DNA of 64,000 nucleotides, taken from positions 1 to 64,000 of the forward strand of contig NZ_JACOFW010000015.1 of assembly GCF_014284305.1 (NCBI RefSeq), given 5' to 3'. The translations under genes were made by a program, and so were the position numbers. Shown in pieces: positions 1-8,999 of this stretch. The stretch comes from Affinundibacterium seohonense. Its GTDB lineage: Bacteria; Pseudomonadota; Gammaproteobacteria; Burkholderiales; Burkholderiaceae_D. Position 1 is the first letter of the stretch. Every line of letters starts with the position of its first letter. The notes beneath the pieces are model-generated. The model was given only the letters and a program-made list of their open reading frames with translations, was not told the origin of the DNA and ran no database searches.

Positions 1-117
1 TTGAAACCCAAGGGTGGGCTCGTCGTCCCATAGCAATTCCAAATAACTTTTACGCGGCAAACAATAGCAACGTAATCATTCAATTTTAACGGATTGGATG
101 AACTGTTAAGATACAAG

Positions 118-181
118 GTTGGGCTGATAAGCCCAACAATCGCTATTGTTTGATGAAAGATGTTGGGCTTATCAGCCCAAC
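118..181. repeat. Pair of inverted 20-bp palindromes (REP-like)
   Basis: Two 20-bp sequences, at 118-137 and 162-181, are exact reverse complements of each other, and each is itself nearly palindromic (GTTGGGCT...AGCCCAAC). A 24-bp spacer separates them, so the whole can fold as one long hairpin or two short ones. The arrangement resembles paired REP/BIME-type intergenic repeats. It lies just beyond the 3' end of the DUF4304 gene. Confidence 0.6.
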
Positions 182-216
182 CTACGGGCTGGTGACAGAA
201 GATTGGTTTGACAAGT

Positions 217-810
217 TCACCGCCATATGGCTTTCTCCCGAGCTTCAAGAAAGCGGAGGGCATTCTCGTGCACAGCATTGCGCTTGGCTGTTTGCATGTA
301 GTCGAATGCCTGCTGTTCGTGACCTAGTAGGCGAGACAAACCAACAATTGCTAGATATTGTGGATTATCTGTCACGGCTATATGGTGCTTGAGCAAAGCC
401 TCCGGTGTTTCGACCGTTGAAAGTAGAGGTAGCGCTCCTCGTTCAGCGGCGCGGATGAGTTCTTTTGTAAGTGAACCTATGTCTGTACCAAGCGCAATGT
501 TGTGCGTATGTTCAGGTGGTACGCACCAGGTGCCCAGTTCTATTGAGAGCAACGAAGGGCCTTCGCTTGGGCCTCGGTACGGGCGCTCGGGATAGATTAG
601 CTCATGCCAACTTTTCGAGAAGACTTGAACGTCGATCCAGAAGATTGCATGCTCTTTGTTTCCGAAGCGACTAGCCCGCAAGTAGAAAGAATGCGTCAGG
701 TCACCGAGGTCTCTATTGACCCAGTGCCCCTTCTTTTTAAAACCTAGAGGTTTGAGTGCGGTTGTATGCAATTCGATGAATAGCTTATCTCTGTCGATGA
801 GTGCGTTCAT
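217..810 (-). CDS. DUF4304 family protein
   Basis: A 197-residue soluble protein with no signal peptide or membrane segment. The N-terminal stretch, with LHTTALKPLGFKKKGHWVNR followed by aromatic-rich beta strands (FYLRASRFGN, AIFWIDVQVF), fits the DUF4304 family, small proteins of unknown function often found in toxin-immunity or accessory contexts. The C-terminal half is helical. The ATG has a weak AGGA about 12 bases upstream. The gene stands alone, with a palindromic repeat just downstream and about 230 bases of AT-rich sequence without an evident gene upstream. Family assignment is by recall of the N-terminal pattern; no function can be given. Confidence 0.6.
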   Translation of the reverse strand: MNALIDRDKLFIELHTTALKPLGFKKKGHWVNRDLGDLTHSFYLRASRFGNKEHAIFWIDVQVFSKSWHELIYPERPYRGPSEGPSLLSIELGTWCVPPEHTHNIALGTDIGSLTKELIRAAERGALPLLSTVETPEALLKHHIAVTDNPQYLAIVGLSRLLGHEQQAFDYMQTAKRNAVHENALRFLEAREKAIWR

Positions 811-1040
811 TACGTGTGATGTCCTAGTTGACGACTATGCAAATTTAAAGCCTAACTTTAATTTAATTTGACAAAAATGAATATTAACTTGGGAATTAAA
901 TTAAGACAATTTGTTTCAACTCTCTCAAAACCCGCATGAACAGTACTTGACGCTGTTCATGTCGTGTGGAACCAAGATTTAAATTACCGACAAAAAGTGC
1001 AAATCACAGAACAACAAATTTCATCGGTAATCCAAAGATT

Positions 1041-1808
1041 CTAGCCAAGCACCCGCCCATCAACAAACACCTTTAACTCACCCGACTGCAAAGCCGTCCA
1101 TTGCTCATTCGTAGTCAGTGGCTCGGTCACAATCACAGCGACTCGGTCTTGTGGTGTAGTGACCGCTGAGAAATCGACTGAGACATCTTCGTCGGATAAG
1201 GCGGCCGTATTGAATGGGTGTTGGCGTTCTATGTAGTGGAGTTTGGTGGAGCAATGTGCGAATAGAGCATTGCCGTTGGAGAGCATCATGTTGAAGGTGC
1301 CGTGGCTGGCGATGTCGTGGCAGATCTCGCTTAGGAATTCACGCAAGGCGCTTAGCTCTGGCGCTTGTGCTCCAAAGCGTGCGCGTAGGCTTTGCATCAC
1401 GTAGCAAAAGGCGCGTTCGCTGTCGGTGCTGCCTATTGGTAGATAGCTGCCGTCGAGTTGGGGGTCGAAATTTTTTAGATCACCATTGTGCGCGAACACC
1501 CAATTGGTGCCCCAAGCTTCACGTACAAAGGGGTGGCAGTTTTCTAAAGCAATCACGCCTTGCGTGGCTTTGCGAATGTGGGCGATGACATTGGTGGATT
1601 TGATGGGGACGCGCTTGATCAATTCGGCGATCGGAGAGTCAATCGCAGCTTGATGATCGACGAAATGGCGCACGCCTTTGCCTTCAAAAAACGCGATGCC
1701 CCAACCATCTTTGTGCTCATCAGTACGACCGCCGCGCGTCGCAAAGCCTGTGAAACTAAACACGATATCGGTCGGGGTATTGCAATTCATTCCTAATAGT
1801 TGGCACAT
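1041..1808 (-). CDS. Class II glutamine amidotransferase (YafJ-like)
   Basis: A 255-residue cytoplasmic protein that opens with Met-Cys-Gln-Leu-Leu-Gly-Met. Cys2, exposed after Met removal, is the expected N-terminal nucleophile of Ntn-type class II glutaminase domains. Further family features are GGRTDEHKDGWGIAFFEG near residue 30, IAHIRKATQG near 95 and HNGDL near 128. The length matches stand-alone YafJ/GATase_4 proteins, which lack a synthetase domain; their physiological acceptor is not well defined. It runs convergently towards nothing on its right and shares no operon with the M28 peptidase, from which a strong hairpin separates it. Confidence 0.85.
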   Translation of the reverse strand: MCQLLGMNCNTPTDIVFSFTGFATRGGRTDEHKDGWGIAFFEGKGVRHFVDHQAAIDSPIAELIKRVPIKSTNVIAHIRKATQGVIALENCHPFVREAWGTNWVFAHNGDLKNFDPQLDGSYLPIGSTDSERAFCYVMQSLRARFGAQAPELSALREFLSEICHDIASHGTFNMMLSNGNALFAHCSTKLHYIERQHPFNTAALSDEDVSVDFSAVTTPQDRVAVIVTEPLTTNEQWTALQSGELKVFVDGRVLG

Positions 1809-1916
1809 GGCTGGCAGTTTGCGGCGAGTCTTAGAGAGCGCTTACCTTAACACTGAAGTCTTGCAAAATGAAGGACACAGTGGCGATTTGCTTATGCGTT
1901 TTTTGCTCATGAATGT

Positions 1917-1951
1917 AAAAAAGCCAGTATGGTTTGCATACTGGCTTTTTG
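1917..1951. terminator. Bidirectional intrinsic terminator
   Basis: A perfect 13-bp inverted repeat (arms 1918-1930 and 1938-1950) with a 7-base loop. The arms begin with AAAAA and end with TTTTT, so it can act on either strand. It is well placed to stop minus-strand transcription from the M28 peptidase gene before the amidotransferase gene. Confidence 0.85.
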
Positions 1952-1960
1952 CACGCTTTG

Positions 1961-2000
1961 ATAAGCGGATATAAGTGGATATAAGTGGATATAAGCGGAT
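1961..2000. repeat. Four tandem 10-bp repeats
   Basis: Four consecutive copies of ATAAGYGGAT, where copies 1 and 4 carry C and copies 2 and 3 carry T. The last copy touches the stop codon of the M28 peptidase gene. It is a small direct repeat between the stop codon and the terminator, with no evident function. Confidence 0.8.
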
Positions 2001-3613
2001 TATGGCGTTGCCGGTTTTGCTGGCTCTGGCGGCATAGGCTTACGTGGAATTAAGTCATCACGATTGGCTGTGTGCGCGACAAAATTGGCCATGATCATGG
2101 CGGCTTGCATCATGTCGCTTTTTTGCAGTTTGTCGTACACATCCATATTGCTGTGGTGGGTGCGGGCGAAATAATCCATCGGTTCTTGGATAAACTGGAA
2201 GCCAGGAACACCGACTGCGTCAAAACTGACGTGATCAGTGCTACCGGTTTTGCGCAGTGTGGAAGTCTTAGCGCCAAGATCGTGGAATGGTGCTAACCAT
2301 GTATCAAAAATCACTTTGGCTGCAGCATTGTTTTCTGCGTAAATGCCTCGGATTTTGCCGCCACCATTATCGAGATTGTAGTAAGCAGAAATTTTGCCGT
2401 GCAATGGTTTTAACATCAATGGACCAGTAGGACGGCGCATGAAGCTAGGCAGATCTTTTTCTTTTGGATCTGTTGATTCAGGACGCGCAGCGACATTCTT
2501 GGTAATGAAATCACGTGAGCCCAACAAGCCTTGCTCTTCGCCGCCCCATAAGGCGATGCGAATCGTGCGGCGTGGTTTGAAGTTGATCGCTTTTAACAAA
2601 CGCACAGCTTCCATTGCGACGGCAACACCAGCCGCGTTATCAGTCGCGCCTGTACCTGCATGCCAAGAATCTAAGTGACCACCGAGCATAACGATTTCAT
2701 CTTTTTTATCCGTACCAGGAATGTCGGCAAACACGTTGATGGAGTTCGCTGGGTCTTCATCACCAAAATTCACGGCGACTTCGACTTCCACTTCGACGTC
2801 CTTTTTCTTTTCGATCAAGCGGAATACGCGGTTGTACTGCTCGGTAGACATCACCAATGCCGCTGGTCCGGTTGGCTCACCTTGTTTATACGAACCGCCA
2901 CCTGCGACAAAAATCGTACCATCATCGCCACGCGATACATTCACCGTGGCGATCACGCCTTCTTCGGTCAAATAGGGATTGATTTTTTTGGCGAAGGCCA
3001 TGCGTTTTGCAACATCAGCCATATCCATAGGCGGACGTCCCGATGCAGCACCCAGCTCCATATCTGCTAGGTCGTGCAATTCTTGTTCTGTATAACGCTT
3101 GGCATCTGGGGTGGTGTGTAACTTGGTCGGCGTCATGGCGTCGCGCATCAAAATCACGCCTTTTAGTTTGCCTTTCCACTTCGCCAGATCGTCGTCATTT
3201 TCTAATTTGGCGTAAACAACTTTGCCGCGTTTGACACCATCGGTGCCTGGCGTCCATGCTTTTGGGATCGCGACTAATTCTAATTTGGAAGGTGCCACCA
3301 TGCGCATCGCGGCTTTTTCCAGAACCCAGCTACGACCGAATGGAGCGATACTGACCACTTGTGCGTTTTGCAAACCCCAATCTGTCAATTGTGTTTTGGT
3401 CCAATCACCAGCTTTTTTTAAGCTCGGTGAGCCCGTTAAACGTGGGCCGATTTCATCGGTCAGCACACTTAGGGTTTCCATAATCTTGGAGCGATTGGTT
3501 CCTTCATCACGAATCTTATTGACCAAAGTCAGATCAACTTTTTCATCTGCCGCGAAGGCAGGTAGGGTGGAGCTGACTAGCAGCGAACAGACCAGCAGGC
3601 TTATTAAACGCAT
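2000..3613 (-). CDS. Exported M28 family zinc aminopeptidase
   Basis: A 537-residue secreted peptidase with a cleavable signal peptide (residues 1-21, ending AFA-A). A PA-like insert occupies roughly residues 130-260. The metallopeptidase core has the M28 ligand set: His313 and Asp325 in GGHLDSWHAGTGATDNAAG, the Glu359-Glu360 pair in WGGEEQG, Asp415 in NLDNGGG and His461 in TDHVSFD. It probably removes N-terminal residues from peptides in the periplasm or outside the cell. The C-terminal tail is proline-rich. It is followed by four tandem 10-bp repeats and a terminator, and appears monocistronic. Confidence 0.92.
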   Translation of the reverse strand: MRLISLLVCSLLVSSTLPAFAADEKVDLTLVNKIRDEGTNRSKIMETLSVLTDEIGPRLTGSPSLKKAGDWTKTQLTDWGLQNAQVVSIAPFGRSWVLEKAAMRMVAPSKLELVAIPKAWTPGTDGVKRGKVVYAKLENDDDLAKWKGKLKGVILMRDAMTPTKLHTTPDAKRYTEQELHDLADMELGAASGRPPMDMADVAKRMAFAKKINPYLTEEGVIATVNVSRGDDGTIFVAGGGSYKQGEPTGPAALVMSTEQYNRVFRLIEKKKDVEVEVEVAVNFGDEDPANSINVFADIPGTDKKDEIVMLGGHLDSWHAGTGATDNAAGVAVAMEAVRLLKAINFKPRRTIRIALWGGEEQGLLGSRDFITKNVAARPESTDPKEKDLPSFMRRPTGPLMLKPLHGKISAYYNLDNGGGKIRGIYAENNAAAKVIFDTWLAPFHDLGAKTSTLRKTGSTDHVSFDAVGVPGFQFIQEPMDYFARTHHSNMDVYDKLQKSDMMQAAMIMANFVAHTANRDDLIPRKPMPPEPAKPATP

Positions 3614-3760
3614 CTTTTTTTTCCTTATATTGTTTAGAACCGATTTTCAAAATGAATGAGAAAAATTTTTCATCTAGCGAGGTTCTGATAAGTCAAAGTC
3701 GTAATTGGTTCCCTTCAACTCTACAATTTTCTGCTTTATTTATTGCTGCACTGCGTTAGC

Positions 3761-3797
3761 AAATAAAAAAAGCCCCACGATTTTCACCGTGGGGCTG
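3761..3797 (-). terminator. Intrinsic terminator of the TonB receptor gene
   Basis: Arms 3771-3779 and 3788-3796 (AGCCCCACG/CGTGGGGCT) close an 8-base loop. Read on the minus strand they are followed by a TTTTTT run. It lies 35 bases past the stop codon of the siderophore receptor gene. Confidence 0.85.
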
Positions 3798-3831
3798 AAG
3801 AGAAAGCGGAATTCAGGTTTAGCTATCTGAC

Positions 3832-5955
3832 TTAAAATTTGACATGCACACCCAATCGAAGGGCGCGTGGCGAACCTGGAGTGATGTTGTTGTTACTGTG
3901 CGCAGCGGCATAGTAGGTTTTATCACTGAGATTTTCTACATTCAGTTGCAATTGAATTTGTTTATCCCATGCATAGTACACGGCAGCATCAACCCGCGTA
4001 AAGCCCGGCAAGATGACGGTGTTGTCAGTCGATGGATAAATTGCCCCACGATAAACAACACCAGCGGCCACTCCCCATTGCTGGTTGATGTCATAACGGT
4101 TCCATAAAGAAGCGCTGTGAGTTGGCACTTGCGCCAATGTCGCTCCGGCTTTCACGGTCGCCGACTGTGTGCGGGTGATTTTGGCATCTTGATAGGCATA
4201 ACCACCCATGATGCTCCAAGCGGAATTAATTTTTCCACTGATTGCCAACTCTAGACCCTGTGTACGTTGACCGTCCACCAAGATGGTTTTTGTCGCGTCC
4301 AGCGGATCAGCAATCGCGACATTGCTACGATCTAATTGATAGATTGCCGCACTTAAACTCAAATCGGGTAACACATCCCACTTGGCACCGAGTTCAAAGT
4401 TTTTGAATTTTTCTGGATCGAGCGCCTTATTGCTAGCGGTCAACGACGATAACTGCTCACCAGAACGCGGCACGAACGCCAAACTGTAGCTGGCGTACAA
4501 AGACATGTCGGTCACAGGCTTATAGACCAAACCAGCGCGTGGGGATAATGGGGTGTCCGTCGTTGTAATCGTTTCGTTGTTGCGATTATTTTTAAAATCC
4601 ATACCGAAATGATCGTAGCGCAAACCAACTATCGCCTGCCATTCTGGTGAAAATTCAATTTGATCTTGCGCATAGACGGCAACGGTTTTTGCCACGCTGT
4701 GATTATTCGCATCAGTCGCCGATTGGCGGAAAGTCACGCCATCCGTGTATGGCTTATTGAGAGCCACATTGATACTAGTCGCATTCACACCGACGCTAGG
4801 GAAATAGCCAGTTTGACGTAAATTGTCGGTGGTTTGCTGACCTACTTCCAAACCTGTCAGGATCTTGTGCTTAACGCCCGCTGCATGTAAATCAAATGTC
4901 AGATCAGTTTGATTGAAGAAATTTTTACGTTGGGTATCGGTGTTATAGGCGCTCAGGGATACCGTGGTCGCAGTCGCATTCACCGCTCCTGGAAACACAT
5001 TTTGATAAAACTTGTCGTAATCCGCAAAACGACTACGGTTACGCAAGCTCATGCCGTTGCCAAGATCATGTTCGATCAATGCCGTGAACGCATCAACCTT
5101 GGCCGATGTTGGACTCAAGGCACTATTCCCAAAAAACACATTATTGGCAACTGCCAGAGGCTTGCCTTGATAAGACGGGATGCCACGATCGGCAACGCGC
5201 TCATCACTGAAATGTTCATAACCCAGCACCACGCTGGTGTTTGCACCGGCACGGATCGCCAGCGTAGGATTAATGCCTGAGCGTTTGATATTCACACCGT
5301 CACGGAAACTGTCAGAATTTTCCACCATGCCAGTCACTCGGAACGCCATGCTCTGATCAATCGCTTGACCCAGATCGACGGTGGCACGACGATTATTCCA
5401 AGAACCGATGGTCACAGAGACATCACGCACCGGCGTCCACTGCGCCTGTTTGGTCACGCGATTGATAATGCCACCCGAACCGCCACGACCAAAGATCATC
5501 GCGTTCGAGCCTTTCAGAGCTTCAACGCTCTCGATATTGTAGAAGTCACGGTAGTATTGAACGTCATCGCGTATGCCATCAACAAAGAAATCGCTAGTCG
5601 ATGCATTACCACGAAACACTGCCGTATCACGATTGCCTTCGCCTTGCGCGGTGACTACACCCGGCACATAACGAATCGCATCAGCCATGCTTTGCATCGC
5701 CTGATCTTTCATCAATTCTTTGGTGATCACCGTGATTGCCTGCGGCGTATCGCGCAATAAGGTATCGGTTTTGGTGGCGGTGGTGCTGATCTTCGTAGCG
5801 TACTTCTGCTCAGCGGCACCGACAACCTGAACTTCTGGCAATTTCGTCTCTTGTTGCGAGTTGGTCGTGGTACTTTGCGCCAAGCTTGGCGCACTGATTA
5901 AAGCCAATAAGGCAGGTAAAGTCGCTAAAGCGAATCTTGAAGTCGTGCGTTGCAT
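3832..5955 (-). CDS. TonB-dependent siderophore receptor
   Basis: A 707-residue outer-membrane receptor. It has a signal peptide (residues 1-26, ending SLAQS), a plug domain around residues 60-170 with TPQAITVITKELM, the VPGVV and FFVDGIRDD motifs and EALKGSNAMIFGRGGSGG, then a 22-strand-type barrel ending in the terminal aromatic HVKF. The plug most resembles catecholate/ferrichrome-type receptors of the Fiu/FhuA group. It would bind a ferric siderophore outside and pass it to the periplasm using TonB energy. No siderophore ABC transporter or reductase is adjacent. A Fur-box-like site sits about 90 bases upstream, pointing to iron repression. The exact siderophore cannot be read from the sequence. 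Confidence 0.92.
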   Translation of the reverse strand: MQRTTSRFALATLPALLALISAPSLAQSTTTNSQQETKLPEVQVVGAAEQKYATKISTTATKTDTLLRDTPQAITVITKELMKDQAMQSMADAIRYVPGVVTAQGEGNRDTAVFRGNASTSDFFVDGIRDDVQYYRDFYNIESVEALKGSNAMIFGRGGSGGIINRVTKQAQWTPVRDVSVTIGSWNNRRATVDLGQAIDQSMAFRVTGMVENSDSFRDGVNIKRSGINPTLAIRAGANTSVVLGYEHFSDERVADRGIPSYQGKPLAVANNVFFGNSALSPTSAKVDAFTALIEHDLGNGMSLRNRSRFADYDKFYQNVFPGAVNATATTVSLSAYNTDTQRKNFFNQTDLTFDLHAAGVKHKILTGLEVGQQTTDNLRQTGYFPSVGVNATSINVALNKPYTDGVTFRQSATDANNHSVAKTVAVYAQDQIEFSPEWQAIVGLRYDHFGMDFKNNRNNETITTTDTPLSPRAGLVYKPVTDMSLYASYSLAFVPRSGEQLSSLTASNKALDPEKFKNFELGAKWDVLPDLSLSAAIYQLDRSNVAIADPLDATKTILVDGQRTQGLELAISGKINSAWSIMGGYAYQDAKITRTQSATVKAGATLAQVPTHSASLWNRYDINQQWGVAAGVVYRGAIYPSTDNTVILPGFTRVDAAVYYAWDKQIQLQLNVENLSDKTYYAAAHSNNNITPGSPRALRLGVHVKF

Positions 5956-6043
5956 ATAATTCTCAAAAAATAATTAAGCCGTTGGAATCTGTCTGCATTG
6001 GCTAAGGCTAGCAATGAGGGGACAATCGTTTAGGCTCAATTAT

Positions 6044-6066
6044 AAATGCGAATTATTATCATTTGC
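6044..6066. promoter_or_regulatory. Fur-box-like operator
   Basis: AAATGCGAATTATTATCATT resembles the 19-bp Fur consensus (GATAATGATAATCATTATC) in its central ATTATTATCATT part and is roughly palindromic. It lies between the TonB receptor gene and the mutarotase gene, 90 bases upstream of the receptor start, and most likely controls the receptor. Confidence 0.65.
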
Positions 6067-6128
6067 AATCAAATGGATAAAATGACTTGTTACAAATCAA
6101 GGAAATACATCGGTTCAAAAAATTAGAA

Positions 6129-6156
6129 AGCGCTTTACAGACATCCACAAAGCGCT
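6129..6156 (-). terminator. Probable terminator after the mutarotase gene
   Basis: AGCGCTTT at 6129-6136 pairs with AAAGCGCT at 6149-6156 around a 12-base loop. On the minus strand it is followed by TTTCTAATTTTTT. It lies 44 bases past the mutarotase stop codon. Confidence 0.6.
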
Positions 6157-6199
6157 CTTTACTCACGATAAAACCAATTTGGATAACAAAAATACAGAT

Positions 6200-7036
6200 C
6201 TATATCGCAACAGGTTCGGAGGCCACGACACTCATCAATTGCATACCAGACCAAACCTGACCAGGAGCCAAACGAATCGGCTGCATAATCGATGCGGCTT
6301 CCACACATAACATGCGACGATAACCGTCAGCTTCCAAGTCGCTCAATTGTGCGCCTTTGTCTGCCCCTGGATTCCACACCACGGCGTCGTTAAAACCCGA
6401 CTGACGAATTTGCACGACTTGCTGCGGCTGCTCAATCGCGATGTCGGCAATCACATCGGCATAGATTCTGTCGATTTCGCTGCTGATAGTCAGTGGCTCT
6501 TCAGTCTGATGGCAATGCTCTTGCCCGCTAACCGTATCACGGTATTCCAATCCGGCTAAGCCATGTACCCGCGTTTTCTGAATATCGTCAACTTGAAAAT
6601 ACGTATGCAAGGCACAATGGAAACTCAATTCAGTATCACCATTATTTACGACCGAAAAATCAAGCTGCAAACTTTGCTCCGCCACCGTCACGACTAATTC
6701 CGCACGAAATACATGCGGCCAGAGTTGCAAACTGGCTATGCTCTCTTGCAATTCAAAAACCGCCTGTGCAGCGCCCTGCTCTAGTTGACCAGAACGAACC
6801 AAACGCCAAATGGCGGTGCGGGCGAAACCATGCTTAGGAAGTGGACCCAAATTGGAAAATTGCGGAAAAACGACTGGGACTCCACCGCGAATTGCAGCAC
6901 CATCACGAAATTCCGAGGTGCGACTGAGGAAAAGTTGTTCATTCCCATTTGCTGGTTTCCATGAACAAACATGGGCGCCATGGGTAACTATCTCGGCACT
7001 TGCGCCGTCTCTTGCTTGCAATATGACTTTATCCAT
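6200..7036 (-). CDS. D-hexose-6-phosphate mutarotase (YeaD-like)
   Basis: A 278-residue soluble galactose-mutarotase-fold enzyme that interconverts alpha and beta anomers of hexose 6-phosphates. Family marks are GAHVCSWKPANGNEQLFLS near the N-terminus, AIRGGVPVVFPQF (arginine binding the phosphate), LPKHGFARTAIW with the conserved His, and HTYFQVDDI and VVWNPG further on. The longest frame begins at a TTG at 7045; the ATG at 7036 (MDKVILQARDG) is the better start. It stands alone between the Fur-regulated receptor and the divergent lipoprotein gene. Confidence 0.9.
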   Translation of the reverse strand: MDKVILQARDGASAEIVTHGAHVCSWKPANGNEQLFLSRTSEFRDGAAIRGGVPVVFPQFSNLGPLPKHGFARTAIWRLVRSGQLEQGAAQAVFELQESIASLQLWPHVFRAELVVTVAEQSLQLDFSVVNNGDTELSFHCALHTYFQVDDIQKTRVHGLAGLEYRDTVSGQEHCHQTEEPLTISSEIDRIYADVIADIAIEQPQQVVQIRQSGFNDAVVWNPGADKGAQLSDLEADGYRRMLCVEAASIMQPIRLAPGQVWSGMQLMSVVASEPVAI

Positions 7037-7233
7037 GAAGCTCAAACTTTCTGCTGAAACAGCGTATCGATGATGTTTAGTGGCCGTATTTTATCGCTTC
7101 TCCACCTTCAAATTGACCATTGAGGCAGTGATTTTTGCATTCTGTCGTTAACCGCAGGCGCCAGCAATATCGTTCAAGTAAACTACAAGCATAGAAATTC
7201 CAATGACTTATCACTTTTTATTCGGGGGCGAAC

Positions 7234-8484
7234 ATGTTTAAGAAAATAGCAATCGCAACAGCAGTTGCATCGACAATGCTAGTTAGCTTAGCTGGCTGTG
7301 AGATCAGCATCAATGACGACAGCATCAAAGGCAGCGGCAAGATCATTACTGAACAGCGTGACGCGAGCAGCTTTGATAGCATCAGCAATCACTCACCGTT
7401 TGATATTGAATTGGTGGTCGATGGAAAAAATAGTGTGGTCGTTGAAGGCGATGATAATTTCGTCAAAGAAGTCGAAACCGTGGTCGAGGGCAATACTCTG
7501 GTGATTCGCAATAAGCGCAAAGGTAGTTTTCACTTCTCCTGGAAGAATAATCCAACCACCGTCAAGATCAGCACAGCCGCATTAAACAAAGTTCTCAATA
7601 CCGGTAGTGGCGATATGCGCTTGCGTCAGATAAAAAATGAAAAACTAGACATTACCAATGAAGGTTCTGGTGATATTGATGTTGCAGGTTCTAGCGTGGA
7701 ATTGAATTTTCATGCCAGTGGTAGCGGTGATGTCAGTCTGCGTCAACTCAATACCAAAAAAGTGACGATAGAAATGAACGGTTCTGGCGATACTGAGTTT
7801 GGCGAAGTAATGCAAAGCCTGAACGCCAAATTAACTGGCAGTGGTGACTTACATGTCGCCAAATTACAAAGCGAACAAACCACTTTAAGCATTGATGGCT
7901 CTGGCGGCATTAGCTTACGCGGCATGTCTAAAAATCTGGAAGTGGAAATGTCTGGCTCTGGCGATTTATCCGTCGATGAAATTCAGGCAGACAATACAAC
8001 GATCAATATGTCTGGCCCTGGCGAAGTCAGCTTGGCTGGTGAAACCAAGACACTCAAACTCAGAGTCAGTGGTTCTGGCAGCGTTGATGCTTCACGTTTA
8101 AAAGTTGGCGATGCCGATATCCGCAATTCTGGACCTGCTGATTTACAGTTCAAATCACTGACAGGTAAGATCATCATCGATACTTCTGGCTCTGGGGATA
8201 TCGAAGCGGATCTGGCTTCCGCTGATACCATCGAGATCAATTCGGATGGCCCAGGCAGCGTCACTTTGCATGGCATGGGCAAAAAACTGAATGCCAGTTT
8301 GAACGGTTCCGGCGACTTGCATGCGAGTGAATTATTACTCGAACTCGCCTCTGTCAAAGTCAACGGCCCAAGCGAAGCGCATGTGAATGTCAAAGCCTCT
8401 GGCGCTGAATCCGCTAAAGAAACGACGATTAAAAACGGCTCGCGTCGTGTCACCATCGATAGAAATGGCGTTGTACAGCAGTAA
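7234..8484 (+). CDS. GIN-domain (DUF2807) lipoprotein with GSGD repeats
   Basis: A 416-residue exported protein. The signal peptide ends in the lipobox LAGC, so Cys22 is probably lipidated. After residue 35 the chain is one long series of parallel-beta-helix-like turns marked by Gly-Ser-Gly-Asp or close variants, roughly every 18-22 residues (NTGSGDMRLR, NEGSGDIDVA, ASGSGDVSLR, NGSGDTEFG and so on). This is the signature of the GIN/DUF2807 putative auto-transporter-adhesin-head domain. Some later turns carry GPG instead (SGPGEVSL, DGPGSVTL). The usual proteins have one such domain of about 200 residues, so this looks like two in tandem. A probable surface or periplasmic structural protein; ligand unknown. 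Confidence 0.85.
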   Translation: MFKKIAIATAVASTMLVSLAGCEISINDDSIKGSGKIITEQRDASSFDSISNHSPFDIELVVDGKNSVVVEGDDNFVKEVETVVEGNTLVIRNKRKGSFHFSWKNNPTTVKISTAALNKVLNTGSGDMRLRQIKNEKLDITNEGSGDIDVAGSSVELNFHASGSGDVSLRQLNTKKVTIEMNGSGDTEFGEVMQSLNAKLTGSGDLHVAKLQSEQTTLSIDGSGGISLRGMSKNLEVEMSGSGDLSVDEIQADNTTINMSGPGEVSLAGETKTLKLRVSGSGSVDASRLKVGDADIRNSGPADLQFKSLTGKIIIDTSGSGDIEADLASADTIEINSDGPGSVTLHGMGKKLNASLNGSGDLHASELLLELASVKVNGPSEAHVNVKASGAESAKETTIKNGSRRVTIDRNGVVQQ

Positions 8485-8510
8485 GCGCTGCAGAGAACTG
8501 ATCGATCATG

Positions 8511-8556
8511 AAAAAACGGCAATCAAATGATGATCAGTTCATGATTGCCGTTTTTT
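8511..8556. terminator. Bidirectional intrinsic terminator
   Basis: A 15-bp inverted repeat: AAAAAACGGCAATCA at 8511-8525 pairs with its complement ending in TTTTTT at 8542-8556. It separates the convergent GIN lipoprotein gene (plus) and the small hypothetical gene (minus) and can serve both. Confidence 0.9.
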
Positions 8557-8588
8557 CGTCTCCCTACCTTATGCCTTGCTTGGTGCCC

Positions 8589-8996
8589 TTAGCGATGCAA
8601 GCGGTAGATATGCTTCACCACCAAGCGACTACTGGCGATTAGGGGATTTAAGCCCATCAGTAATTGCATTAACACATGCTGCGGCAAGAGCCAGATTTGC
8701 CCTTTAGGCGGCGCGACGTTGGTACAAGCGCTGATCACTGGCGCGACCCATGTCGCCTCTTCGGTTACATCTAATAAAACATCACCATCCGAGTTAGTGT
8801 GAAAATAAATCTCACCCCCATGCGTTAAGTTCAGGCAAATTCCCTGCCCTTGCGCCATTTGCTGCGCCCCCTGATCGCCGATCAACTTTTGCAACTCTTG
8901 ATTATGTAATTCCATCCAGCCTTCAAGCTCGGCTGGTGTTTCTAACATGACCCAAGGGTGATTGCCTTGGGTATTTTGTTCTTCTATAGGAGTCAT
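8589..8996 (-). CDS. Hypothetical protein, coupled to the GumN-family gene
   Basis: A 135-residue protein of no recognised family, without signal peptide or clear membrane span. It begins three bases after the TAG of the upstream TraB/GumN-family gene, with no good ribosome binding site of its own, so translation is probably coupled to that gene. The middle has GGEIYFHTNSDGDVLLDVTEE, an acidic beta-rich stretch, and the C-terminus is basic and hydrophobic (LMGLNPLIASSRLVVKHIYR). Tight coupling suggests a shared role with the GumN protein, which is inference only. Confidence 0.65.
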   Translation of the reverse strand: MTPIEEQNTQGNHPWVMLETPAELEGWMELHNQELQKLIGDQGAQQMAQGQGICLNLTHGGEIYFHTNSDGDVLLDVTEEATWVAPVISACTNVAPPKGQIWLLPQHVLMQLLMGLNPLIASSRLVVKHIYRLHR

Positions 8997-8999
8997 GTA

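Noticed and set aside
150-392. 80-codon plus-strand ORF at the left edge
   Set aside because: It starts inside the palindromic repeat and runs antisense through the end of the better-supported DUF4304 gene.
1961-2000. Tandem 10-bp repeats as an iteron/origin
   Set aside because: Only four copies, no replication gene or DnaA boxes, and they sit between a stop codon and a terminator.
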